Positions 52,424 through 60,232 of a DNA stretch of 64,000 nucleotides are shown piece after piece. How positions within the stretch are numbered: position 1 is the first letter of the stretch; each line of letters starts with the position of its first letter. The DNA comes from Pigmentibacter sp. JX0631 (GTDB lineage Bacteria > Bdellovibrionota_B > Oligoflexia > Silvanigrellales > Silvanigrellaceae): NCBI RefSeq assembly GCF_029873255.1, contig NZ_CP123622.1:2827001-2891000 (forward strand). The letters run 5' to 3'. Made by a program: the position numbers and the translations under genes. Below the pieces are notes generated by a model. The model was not told the origin of the DNA and did not search any database. It saw nothing but the letters and a program-made list of their open reading frames with translations.

Positions 52424-53719
52424 ATGAAAGCTAAGAATATTATTCCATTTCTTTTACCTTTTACATTATTATTTAATAGTTGTGGAAAAAGCGCTTCTAA
52501 AAATAGCAATAGTAGTGAATCAAATTCAAATCATAATGAACAATTTAAATTAGTAAACGCTATTCATAATTTTACCCAGATAAAAGGAATGTATCTTGAT
52601 GAAAATAAAGATCTTCCTGATATAAAGGCAATTTATACTTTAAATGCAGACAACAGTATTTCTGAACTTGGAATTTTTGAAATCACAGATGTTAATACAG
52701 GCAAAAAAGTTACAAAATCATCTCATGAGTTATACTCACCAAGATATATATTTGATACAAAATATTATATCCTTCTTTATTTCGTCAATTCACATAACAT
52801 GATAAAAAGATGTCCTTTTATCACCATTCGTAAAAGTGATGCTCATTTAGCTTGTTTAGAAACAAAAGAAGATTTTTCCATTTATGAAGATGCAATCAAT
52901 TTTAATTCTGAAAAAACATTCATAGTATTTAGAGATTCAGATAAATTATATAAATTAGATTTATCCACTGATCAGTTTGAAAAAAATAGCTTAAAAAGAA
53001 TTATAGAAAAGACCTCTAAAGAAAGTGTCTTTGAATTCCAACCCAACTCCTTAGGTGACATTATCACATATTCTCGTTCAGGAGGAGGAGACCTTGTTAA
53101 AATCATTAATCACAATGATAAAATACAACCCCTTAATACTAATTTACATGGCTATGAGTATTTAGATGGTCCCAGTGGATTTGGGCAAAATTTTTATTTT
53201 TTAAAATATAATAATAACTTTGGAATAGTGCATTATAAATTAGAAAGTTTAGAAAAGGTTGGAGACTCATTTAATCATAAAATCATTCATTCAACTTTAC
53301 CAGAAGTAAATAAATTAGTAAAAACGAAGCGTTCTATATTTGCTTATAGTGAAGAAATATTTATTGATGCAATGAATTCTAATAATTCACAAACACTCAA
53401 ACCAGTTCAAATTACAAAAATTGCACAAATTCAAGGTTCTTCTCATGCATTATTTATTTTAGGAACCAATACATCAGGGCAAACATTAATAGAAAAATAT
53501 GATATCAATAGTAAAACCTTTACGACTTTAATTCAACCAGATAAATTTAGTATTACATATATGAATGTTAATGATAACGGAGATCTCAATTTCATTGCTA
53601 ATCGTTATGCTGATAATGTTCAAATATTTGCCTTATTAAAAGATGGGAAAAATGAAAGCGACTTATTAATTCAAAAAGTAACTAGTAAAGAAAAAATTAA
53701 CTTTGTCAGCTTAAATTAA
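52424..53719 (+). CDS. Orphan lipoprotein, possible beta-propeller
   Basis: A 431-residue protein with a type II signal peptide; the lipobox FNSC puts the lipidated Cys near residue 20, followed by a Ser/Asn-rich tether (SASKNSNSSESNSNHN). The mature part contains recurring strand-turn-strand units typical of propellers, e.g. TFIVFRDSDKLYKLDLSTD and HALFILGTNTSGQTLIEKYD then MNVNDNGDLNFIANRY, but no named repeat is certain. No catalytic motif is seen. AGGA precedes the ATG by a normal distance. It stands alone, with a hairpin leader before it and the Rpn gene converging after it. Confidence 0.55.
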   Translation: MKAKNIIPFLLPFTLLFNSCGKSASKNSNSSESNSNHNEQFKLVNAIHNFTQIKGMYLDENKDLPDIKAIYTLNADNSISELGIFEITDVNTGKKVTKSSHELYSPRYIFDTKYYILLYFVNSHNMIKRCPFITIRKSDAHLACLETKEDFSIYEDAINFNSEKTFIVFRDSDKLYKLDLSTDQFEKNSLKRIIEKTSKESVFEFQPNSLGDIITYSRSGGGDLVKIINHNDKIQPLNTNLHGYEYLDGPSGFGQNFYFLKYNNNFGIVHYKLESLEKVGDSFNHKIIHSTLPEVNKLVKTKRSIFAYSEEIFIDAMNSNNSQTLKPVQITKIAQIQGSSHALFILGTNTSGQTLIEKYDINSKTFTTLIQPDKFSITYMNVNDNGDLNFIANRYADNVQIFALLKDGKNESDLLIQKVTSKEKINFVSLN

Positions 53720-53810
53720 GCGGACAAAGTAAAAGTTAGTCTTTCTTGAAATTTTGAAATTTAAAAAAGTGCTTTTCTTTAAAGAATGAAATATAAAGAA
53801 AATTAATTTT

Positions 53811-53837
53811 GAGAAACTAACTATTCTTTAGTTTCTC
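53811..53837 (-). terminator. Hairpin overlapping the stop of Rpn copy 1
   Basis: Eight-base perfect arms GAGAAACT (53811-53818) and AGTTTCTC (53830-53837) surround the stop codon region of the Rpn-like gene. A longer form of the same hairpin occurs at the second copy. The T-run is weak, so it may act as an mRNA 3' end stabiliser. Confidence 0.45.
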
Positions 53838-54671
53838 TACTTCAGAAATGGGTAGATCTGTTATTTTACTAATCATCTCAATTGAAAAATGATTGGCTAG
53901 AAGGTTTTTTGCTATTTCAAGTTTTCCCTTAGCAAAACCAATTTGCATTCCTTCAGTTTTCCCTTTAGAAAACCCTTCTTCCCTTGCCCCATCCATATCG
54001 GTGTTGTAATCTAGCTCATATTTTCTTCTTGCTTCGTATTTTGCCCTAGCAATGGGATCTTGGCTGATATATTCGAGTGTAGAAAAAGCTTTTTCAATTT
54101 CAGGTGTTTGCATAGCCATAACGGTCTCCTTTGAAGCACCTTTAAAAAAGTGCATCCATTTATCCAGTTCATTGTAATACTGATCGGGGATTTTGGGAAC
54201 TTCTAAAAAGTAGAGTTGAAAATCGTGAGAAAAAACTTTTCTTGTTTCAGTATCTAACGGTTTAATTTTTGTCATAAAATAATCTTTATCTTTAAAAAAA
54301 TTAAAGTTTAAAATATGAATACAGATAGCTGGCTTTAAAGTTTTATATTTTTTTCCACTGGTTAATTGTTGTTCATAAAGTTTAGCCCAATAATACAAAC
54401 AACGTTTTTCATACTCATAAGTGTTTTGTACTTGAATTTCTATGTTAACAAAACTTTCATTATTAAGTTTTGCCAACACATCTAACCTAGTTTCCTTATC
54501 GTCTTCTTGGTCTTTATTAATTTCAGTATTTAAATATGTTAAGGAAATAATTTTTTCACTTTCCGGATAATTTAACACACTATTTAAAAAGTGAATTAAA
54601 ATATCTTCCTTCTCCCCAAATATACGTTTAAAGACATAATCATTTTTAATATCAAGCAATTCAAATTCCAT
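53817..54671 (-). CDS. Rpn-family PD-(D/E)XK recombination-promoting nuclease (intact copy)
   Basis: A 284-residue protein of the Rpn/YhgA-like transposase_31 group. The N-terminal DIKNDYVFKRIFGEKEDILIHFLN segment (in two parts) is the family entry. The nuclease core is LDVLAKLNNESFVNIEIQVQ with Asp ~64 and Glu-x-Gln ~75-77; the C-terminus has charged GFSKGKTEGMQIGFAKGK repeats and LPISEVEKLKN. Rpn proteins cut DNA and raise RecA-independent recombination. The ATG at 54671 is chosen for AGGAG five bases upstream; a TTG at 54686 is less likely. A second copy, split by an IS66 element, lies just upstream. Confidence 0.85.
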   Translation of the reverse strand: MEFELLDIKNDYVFKRIFGEKEDILIHFLNSVLNYPESEKIISLTYLNTEINKDQEDDKETRLDVLAKLNNESFVNIEIQVQNTYEYEKRCLYYWAKLYEQQLTSGKKYKTLKPAICIHILNFNFFKDKDYFMTKIKPLDTETRKVFSHDFQLYFLEVPKIPDQYYNELDKWMHFFKGASKETVMAMQTPEIEKAFSTLEYISQDPIARAKYEARRKYELDYNTDMDGAREEGFSKGKTEGMQIGFAKGKLEIAKNLLANHFSIEMISKITDLPISEVEKLKNS

Positions 54672-54790
54672 TACGACTCCTTTCAAATAAATAAAAAAGG
54701 AACATAAATTAAAAATAATGAAATGTGTGGAGTTGACCAGAAACTGAACAAAGTTGAAAGAAAACTGGTCAAAGTGAATTTTTATTTAAT
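54656..54790. repeat. Upstream repeat of the Rpn duplication (copy 1 side)
   Basis: The 5' end and ~115 bp upstream region of Rpn copy 1 match, with scattered differences, the region 58310-58442 before copy 2, including the shared ATGAAATGTGTGG, TGACCAGAAACT and AAAGTGAATTT blocks. The duplication therefore includes the promoter region, not only the coding sequence. Confidence 0.75.
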
Positions 54791-54860
54791 ATTTTTCTTT
54801 TCAATATTAAATTGAATTTTTTTAAAATTTTTTCAGGGTATATTAAATATTACTTGAATA

Positions 54861-54893
54861 ATAGAGAAACTAACTATTCTTCAGTTTCTCTAT
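54861..54893 (-). terminator. Hairpin overlapping the stop of Rpn copy 2
   Basis: Perfect 11-bp arms ATAGAGAAACT (54861-54871) and AGTTTCTCTAT (54883-54893) with an 11-nt loop, spanning the stop codon of the second Rpn copy. The matching, shorter hairpin is found at copy 1 (53811-53837), so it was duplicated with the gene. Confidence 0.5.
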
Positions 54894-55565
54894 TTCAGAA
54901 ATGGATAGATCTGTTATTTTACTGATCATTTCAACTGAAAAATGATTGGCTAAAAGGTTTTTTGCTATTTCAAGTTTTCCCTTAGCTAAACCTAATTTCT
55001 CTCCTTCATTTTTTCCATTTTGAAAACCTTTAGTAAAACCCTCTTCCTTAGCCCCATCCATGTCGGTGTTGTAGTCCAGTTCATATTTTCTTCTTGCTTC
55101 GTATTTTGCTCTAGCAATGGGATCTTGGCTGATATATTCAAGAGTAGAAAAAGCTTTTTCAATTTCAGGTGTTTGCATAGCCATGACGGTCTCCTTTGAA
55201 GCACCTTTAAAAAAGTGCATCCATTTATCCAGTTCATTATAATACTGATCAGGGATTTTGGGAACTTCTAAAAAGTAGAGTTGAAAATCGTGAGAAAAAA
55301 CTTTTCTTGTTTCTGTATCTAACGGTTTGATTTTAGTCATAAAATATTCTTTGTCTTTAAAGAAATTAAAATTTAAAATATGAATACAGATAGCTGGCTT
55401 TAAGGTTTTATATTTTTTTCCGCTAGTTAATTGTTGTTCATAAAGCTTTGCCCAGTAATATAAACAACGTTTTTCATATTCATAAGTATTTTGCACTTGA
55501 ATTTCTATGTTAACAAAACTTTCATTATTTAATTTTGCTAAGACATCTAGCTTTGTTTCTTTATC
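54870..55565 (-). pseudogene. C-terminal fragment of Rpn copy 2, cut by IS66
   Basis: This part is almost the same as residues ~61 onward of the intact Rpn protein (KLDVLAKLNNESFVNIEIQ onward), with a four-residue longer C-terminal repeat (GFTKGFQNGKNEGEKLG). It retains the catalytic Asp and Glu-x-Gln but lacks the first ~60 residues, which lie at 58143-58325 beyond the IS66 element. An ATG inside the IS end (55587-55589) could give a 239-residue product beginning MWACAMIYDKE, but no good ribosome site precedes it. Rejoining the two parts at the target duplication restores a 288-residue frame exactly. Confidence 0.9.
55558..55565. repeat. Left 8-bp target-site duplication of IS66 element
   Basis: TCTTTATC, identical to 58147-58154 on the other side of the element. 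Eight bases is the usual duplication length of the IS66 family. Confidence 0.92.
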
Positions 55566-55590
55566 GTAAATCATCGCACAAGCCCACATT
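55566..55590 (+). repeat. Left terminal inverted repeat of IS66 element
   Basis: Begins GTAAATCATCGCAC and pairs, with about six mismatches in 25 positions, with the complement of the right end (58122-58146). The outer seven bases and an inner CACATT block are identical. Confidence 0.8.
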
Positions 55591-55653
55591 TCAATAAAAA
55601 TTAAATTTGTTAGATTAAAATAGTCATCATAAAAGAAGAGAAAGGAGATGATA

Positions 55654-56043
55654 ATGGAGAATGTAACCTTAAAAAGGAAGTTAAGTTCTTATGTATCAGA
55701 TAAAGGGTATTTAAAGCATGTCCCCGATGACATATTGTTTGAAGTGTTATTAGCATGGGAGAATTGGACAGGTTCTAGTAAGGAATTTTATGGTACTTTA
55801 GGTTTTACTCATGCCCAAATGGCATCTTTAATTGGTAAAGCAAAAAGGTTAAAAAGAGAAGGTCACTTTAGTGACGAAGATTTTAAACAAATAAAGATAT
55901 CAACGGAACAAAATTTAAATTCAGAACATGCAACAGTAACAACATCTGTATGTGGTGCTGCAGAGTTAGTGTTACCAGGTGGTAAATTGATTCGATTTTC
56001 AAACATAGATTTTTTATTGGATTATTTAAAGAAAAGCGCATGA
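55654..56043 (+). CDS. tnpA: IS66-family accessory protein TnpA
   Basis: A 129-residue small protein, the first gene of the IS66 element. It contains a helix-turn-helix-like region (LAWENWTGSSKEFYGTLGF then THAQMASLIGKAKRLK) typical of IS66 TnpA, and ends with ELVLPGGKLIRFSNIDFLLDYLKK, a common IS66 OrfA closing. It is needed with TnpB for efficient IS66 transposition. AGGAG precedes the ATG at 55654 by six bases; an ATG six bases earlier overlaps that site. Its stop overlaps the tnpB start (ATGA). Confidence 0.85.
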   Translation: MENVTLKRKLSSYVSDKGYLKHVPDDILFEVLLAWENWTGSSKEFYGTLGFTHAQMASLIGKAKRLKREGHFSDEDFKQIKISTEQNLNSEHATVTTSVCGAAELVLPGGKLIRFSNIDFLLDYLKKSA

Positions 56044-56411
56044 TTAATTTTAATAGAAGAACAAAGATATATGTAAATAAGAGTCCCACGGATATGCGAG
56101 AATCGTATGATGGGTTATTTAATCGCGCAAAAAATGTTCTTCGTAAGGATCCTTTTTCGGGACATTTATTTTTATTTATAAATAAGAAAAGGTCTTCTTG
56201 TAAGTGCCTTTATTATGATGGTACTGGACTCGTAATCATATCCAAAAGGCTAGAAAAAGGTTTATTTTCAAGAATAAATCCGAGGTATAAAAAAGAAATT
56301 ATTCTTACTCAAGCTGAATTTAGTTTATTTTTTGAAGGAACAGATCTAAACAAAAGATTTGTTGAAAGTCCTGCAGAAATTAGAAAATACATAACCAAAT
56401 CAAACACTTGA
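56040..56411 (+). CDS. tnpB: IS66-family accessory protein TnpB (Orf2)
   Basis: A 123-residue protein of the IS66 Orf2 family: KIYVNKSPTDMRESYDGLFN at the start, DPFSGHLFLFINKKRSSCK in the middle, then YYDGTGLVIISKRLEKG. This is the strongly conserved TnpB core, though here its Trp-rich positions are partly replaced. It starts inside the tnpA stop codon, implying translational coupling as known for this family. Confidence 0.9.
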   Translation: MINFNRRTKIYVNKSPTDMRESYDGLFNRAKNVLRKDPFSGHLFLFINKKRSSCKCLYYDGTGLVIISKRLEKGLFSRINPRYKKEIILTQAEFSLFFEGTDLNKRFVESPAEIRKYITKSNT

Positions 56412-56442
56412 AATTTAATGAACTAGGTGTTATCTTGCGCGA

Positions 56443-58029
56443 ATGGAAAAAAATCTATTCGAAAAAATTACCGCGAATGATCTTTTAAAATTCAATAGCA
56501 AACAGCTGATTGAATTCTTTGAAAATCAAAAGAAATATACTGAGAAAATATTAAATTCTCATAATGAATTTATTCAAAAACACAATCTCATTCTTGAAGA
56601 ACGAGATAGCTTAAAAAAGCATAATAAAGAGTTACTGGATAAAATTGTTGAAGTTGAGGGGCAACTTGTATTACTTAGACGAAGGATATTTAGAGAAAAA
56701 TCTGAAAGGATTGTAAAAGATAAAAATACTTCGGAACCATCTGATAATATAAAGAAAAACAGCTCAAAAAAACGTGCCAAAGAAATTAAAAGACTTCCAT
56801 CTGAGCGATATCCTGAAGCAGAAATAATTGAAGAACATGTAGAATTTAAGGAACTGCCTATTTGCAACTGCTGTGGTTCACAAATGCGTGATTCTGGAAT
56901 GACTGAAGATAGTGAGTTTTTAACAACAGAGCCAAAAGATTACTACATAATAAAACAAAAGCGACATAAATACCGGTGTACCAAATGTCATGGAGATATT
57001 AAGACTGCTCCTACTCCTAAAAAAATAATACCAAGTTCAGTTTATAGTGACGAAATGATAGTCGATGTTGCAATGACAAAGTACTGTGATCTCATCCCTA
57101 TTGAAAGATACAGTTCAATAGCAGGGCGTGAAGGCTTTGTGGATTTACCACCCAATAGTTTAATAGGTACGACACATAAACTAGCCGAATATGTTGAACT
57201 GGCATATAATAAAGTAAAGGAAGAAATATTATCTTCAAACGTATTACATGCGGATGAAACCCCTCACCGCATGTTAGAAGGAGATGAAAAAAAGAGCTGG
57301 TATTTATGGGGATTTTCCAACAAACAAAGCTCATACTTTGAAATCAGGAATACCAGATCAGGCGATGTCGCTTCTGAGATTCTTGGCAAATCTAAGTGTG
57401 AATATTTAGTCAGTGACATTTATTCCGGTTACGTTAAATCAACAACAGAAGTAAATAAAAAGCGAGAGAATAAAAATATTCCATTAATTAAAAATATTTA
57501 TTGCAATGCGCATAGTCGTCGCAAATTCATGGAAGCTGAAAAATTCCCTGAAAGTAAATTCTTCATTGAACAGTATCATGAAATTTATAGGTTAGAATCA
57601 GATGGAAAAAAAGATCCTCAACTACTGCAAAAAAATAGAAATCAAATGAAAGCACTCTTTGAAGACATGAAGATAATAGGAAAAAAATTGTTACAAGGAG
57701 TTTCTGCTCAAAGTACACTAGCAATCGCTATAAACTATTTTTTAAAAAACTATGAAGGGCTTACAAGATTTATCGAAAATATTGAATTGCCCATTGATAA
57801 TAATCACCAAGAAAGACAACTTAGAAGTCCTGTTATAGGAAGAAAAACTTGGTATGGAACTCATTCAAAACAAGGTGCAAAAACAGCATCTATTATGTTT
57901 ACTCTTGTAGAGTCTTGTAAATTAAATGGAATAAATCCTAGAGAATATTTTTCAATGCTTGTTAAGGATATTCATGCTGGGAAAAACGTCTTTACCCCAA
58001 AAGAATTTAATAATATAGACAGCGGATAA
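56443..58029 (+). CDS. tnpC: IS66-family DDE transposase TnpC
   Basis: A 528-residue transposase. An N-terminal coiled coil (~20-85) precedes a zinc-binding IS66 domain (CNCCGSQM ... RCTKCHGD, ~142-185). The RNase-H-like core carries Asp in LHADETPHRML (~270), Asp in YLVSDIYSGY (~324) and Glu in DNNHQERQLRSPVIGRK (~457), followed by CKLNGINPREYF near the C-terminus. It catalyses cut-and-join of the element. The frame is intact. The ribosome site is weak, so translation may depend on coupling with tnpB. Confidence 0.95.
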   Translation: MEKNLFEKITANDLLKFNSKQLIEFFENQKKYTEKILNSHNEFIQKHNLILEERDSLKKHNKELLDKIVEVEGQLVLLRRRIFREKSERIVKDKNTSEPSDNIKKNSSKKRAKEIKRLPSERYPEAEIIEEHVEFKELPICNCCGSQMRDSGMTEDSEFLTTEPKDYYIIKQKRHKYRCTKCHGDIKTAPTPKKIIPSSVYSDEMIVDVAMTKYCDLIPIERYSSIAGREGFVDLPPNSLIGTTHKLAEYVELAYNKVKEEILSSNVLHADETPHRMLEGDEKKSWYLWGFSNKQSSYFEIRNTRSGDVASEILGKSKCEYLVSDIYSGYVKSTTEVNKKRENKNIPLIKNIYCNAHSRRKFMEAEKFPESKFFIEQYHEIYRLESDGKKDPQLLQKNRNQMKALFEDMKIIGKKLLQGVSAQSTLAIAINYFLKNYEGLTRFIENIELPIDNNHQERQLRSPVIGRKTWYGTHSKQGAKTASIMFTLVESCKLNGINPREYFSMLVKDIHAGKNVFTPKEFNNIDSG

Positions 58030-58142
58030 AGAAACAATTCTTATTCATTTATCAAATTACGTAAATAAATCACTATAAATTAAATTATAAAATTAAGTTA
58101 CTGCATTGACGTTTACTCGGCAATGTGTGAAGGTTCGACGAT

Positions 58143-58325
58143 TTACTCTTTATCGTCTTCTTGGTCTTTATTAATTTCAGTATTTAAATATGTTAAGGAA
58201 ATAATTTTTTCATTTTCCGGATAATTTAAGACACTGTTTAAAAAGTGAATTAAAATATCATCTTTTTCACCAAAAATACGTTTAAAGACATAATCATTTT
58301 TAATATCAAGCAATTCGAATTCCAT
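58143..58325 (-). pseudogene. N-terminal fragment of Rpn copy 2, cut by IS66
   Basis: Sixty codons almost identical to the start of the intact Rpn protein (MEFELLDIKNDYVFKRIFG ... NTEINKDQEDDKE). They end at a TAA provided by the IS66 terminus. The ATG at 58325 keeps the AGGAG site and the duplicated upstream region. It lacks the nuclease core and is expected to be non-functional. Confidence 0.9.
58147..58154. repeat. Right 8-bp target-site duplication of IS66 element
   Basis: TCTTTATC, identical to the left copy at 55558-55565. Removing the element and one copy gives the same local sequence as intact Rpn copy 1, apart from one base. Confidence 0.92.
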
Positions 58326-58442
58326 TACGACTCCTTTCAAGTAAACGGAAAAGGAGCTTAAATTAAAAAAAATGAAATGTGTGGTGCTGACCAGAAACTC
58401 AACAAAATAAAAAGAAAACTAAACAAAGTGAATTTCTATTGA
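58310..58442. repeat. Upstream repeat of the Rpn duplication (copy 2 side)
   Basis: The partner of 54656-54790, covering the 5' end of the Rpn gene and ~115 bp of upstream DNA. Similarity fades after AAAGTGAATTTCTATT, marking one edge of the duplicated unit. Confidence 0.75.
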
Positions 58443-58553
58443 ATTTTATTTTCTGACTTTGATTTTTTTAGCTTCTATATCTTATGAAGTTCCATAAAAA
58501 ATTTAAATAATACTTATATTAAAAGTCATTATTCTTTAAGAAAAAATATTCAC

Positions 58554-60035
58554 TTAATTTTTACAAATTCCTAATTGGATCATATTTATAGTATCAACAA
58601 TTTTACAATCATCAGGTATTTTAGTATTTTTATAGAAAAAACCATATTCTGATTTTTTTGCAGCTTCTCTTTCGCCAAAACATAATCCAAGTGATGGATA
58701 GTAGGTTGGTGTAGAACGAAAAACATATGCTTTATCCCATGGAAAATTAGGATTTCTTTGCTTCAATTCTGCACATGTTTTATATGGAGAATCATCACCT
58801 TTTAAAGCTATATCACTTTCAGGGGCATTTTGAACATTTTTTGGAATATAATTTTCATGATAGATAACTTTTTTTCCTAAAATATTTTCCCTGACAAAAG
58901 TTGAAAAGTTTATTCCTAAAGCATCTTGCATACAGATACTTAAATACATTTTAAAGAAAATAAAAAATGCTATTAATTTTAGAATTTTATTATCTAGGTT
59001 CTTCCAAATACCGAGAGCAATAAAACTCATAGTAAAAGAAATTCCTGCCATATAGTAGTAATGAACAAAAGCATGAGTCCCATCAAGACCTGCAATTGTA
59101 ACATATTGTATAATAGCAATTATCCACAGAGTCAGAAAATAAACTTTCTTTTCCTTTACTATTTTAAATAACAGAAAGAAAATTGCAAAAACAAAACCAA
59201 AATTAAATAAACTATATGTATTTAAATTTGCAAGAACTTGTTTGTAGTCAAGAAAAAATGAGTATAAGGAATAAAAAAATGGTCTTTTTTGAATATAAAA
59301 TAACCCTCCAATTTCTTGATAGTTAGATATATATGCAACACCGAAAGTATAGAAAAAGTATGTTATTGATACAGAAGGTATAAGCCAAATAAAGTTTTTA
59401 ATACGATTAAAACAATTTTTGTCCGCAAGAAAAAAAGCAAAAACAATAACACTGGTTGGCTTCATTAATAAGCCAATGGTGCTAAACAAAAATGCGGGGA
59501 TAAATCTTTTTTGCTTCCAAGTCAATCCTACTGCTAAGAGACAAAATAAAACTGAAATACTATCAGGCATAAAGCGCCAAAAAAATGGAGCAGAAAAGGA
59601 AAAACAGCTAAATAATAATATACTTTCATAAGCTGGAATTTCATAAATTTTAATATTTTTCCATATTTTTAAATTGCAAAATAAAAGAATTAAAACCATA
59701 CAGCAGGCAAATAAACTTGCTAAAACTTTACCTTCATATGCTCCTAAAGAAAAAAAAGGTGCAGCAACAAAGTTTAGCAACGGGAATTCCATTGGCATAA
59801 CACCATCTGTGTTACCTGAATTTAAAACACTTGGCAGGTACCAAGGGGTTTTAAACTCAGATAAGTGAGTCCATTTTATCCAATAACTTAAAGCGACTCC
59901 TAACGTATCAGTTTGTCTCCAGTTTTGTGGTGAATTAATTGGCATAAAACAATAAACTATTGCACATAAGAATCTAAAAGTTAGAAAGATATATAAAATA
60001 TTTCTTAACTTAATAATATTACTAAACTTACTCAT
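58554..60035 (-). CDS. GT-C-fold membrane glycosyltransferase (GT39/ArnT-like)
   Basis: A 493-residue membrane protein with about ten hydrophobic helices. The first periplasmic loop has NWRQTDTLGVALSYW, the acidic WRQxDT motif seen in polyprenyl-phosphate-dependent GT39/GT83 enzymes, and PMEFPLLNFVAAPFF follows at the place of the second loop. RFMPDSISVLFCLLA and LMKPTSVIVFAFFLAD are further family-like elements. A soluble C-terminal part (~375-493) contains four Cys. It should transfer a sugar from a lipid-linked donor to an envelope acceptor; the substrate is unknown. It has no linked glycan genes in this window except the EptA-like and GT4 genes far away. Confidence 0.65.
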   Translation of the reverse strand: MSKFSNIIKLRNILYIFLTFRFLCAIVYCFMPINSPQNWRQTDTLGVALSYWIKWTHLSEFKTPWYLPSVLNSGNTDGVMPMEFPLLNFVAAPFFSLGAYEGKVLASLFACCMVLILLFCNLKIWKNIKIYEIPAYESILLFSCFSFSAPFFWRFMPDSISVLFCLLAVGLTWKQKRFIPAFLFSTIGLLMKPTSVIVFAFFLADKNCFNRIKNFIWLIPSVSITYFFYTFGVAYISNYQEIGGLFYIQKRPFFYSLYSFFLDYKQVLANLNTYSLFNFGFVFAIFFLLFKIVKEKKVYFLTLWIIAIIQYVTIAGLDGTHAFVHYYYMAGISFTMSFIALGIWKNLDNKILKLIAFFIFFKMYLSICMQDALGINFSTFVRENILGKKVIYHENYIPKNVQNAPESDIALKGDDSPYKTCAELKQRNPNFPWDKAYVFRSTPTYYPSLGLCFGEREAAKKSEYGFFYKNTKIPDDCKIVDTINMIQLGICKN

Positions 60036-60232
60036 TGATATCCTTCTAATTCAAAAACAAATAAAAATCTGTAGAAAAAATATTAAATATATTATTTTGA
60101 TATATATTCAAATTTTTAGAATTGAATTTTTGAAATTTTATTTAAACATTTGATTTAATACTGCATTTTTCAAACAAATTTTACATTTCATAGGAACTCT
60201 GATATCATTTACGACAAACAAAGAATTAACTA

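Larger units (their letters stand above)
55566..58146 (+). mobile_element. Complete IS66-family insertion sequence (2581 bp)
   Basis: The element is bounded by imperfect inverted repeats starting GTAAATC (left 55566-55590; right 58122-58146, complement GTAAATCGTCG...), matching at 19 of 25 positions. It carries the three-gene IS66 set tnpA, tnpB and tnpC in normal order and all intact. It is flanked by perfect TCTTTATC duplications and lies inside the second Rpn gene. The GTAA terminus and 8-bp duplication are family traits. Intact genes and perfect duplications point to a recent insertion. Confidence 0.93.

Noticed and set aside
54870-55589. A separate intact short Rpn gene
   Set aside because: Its first eight codons are IS66 DNA and its missing N-terminus lies on the other side of the element; treated as a split gene.
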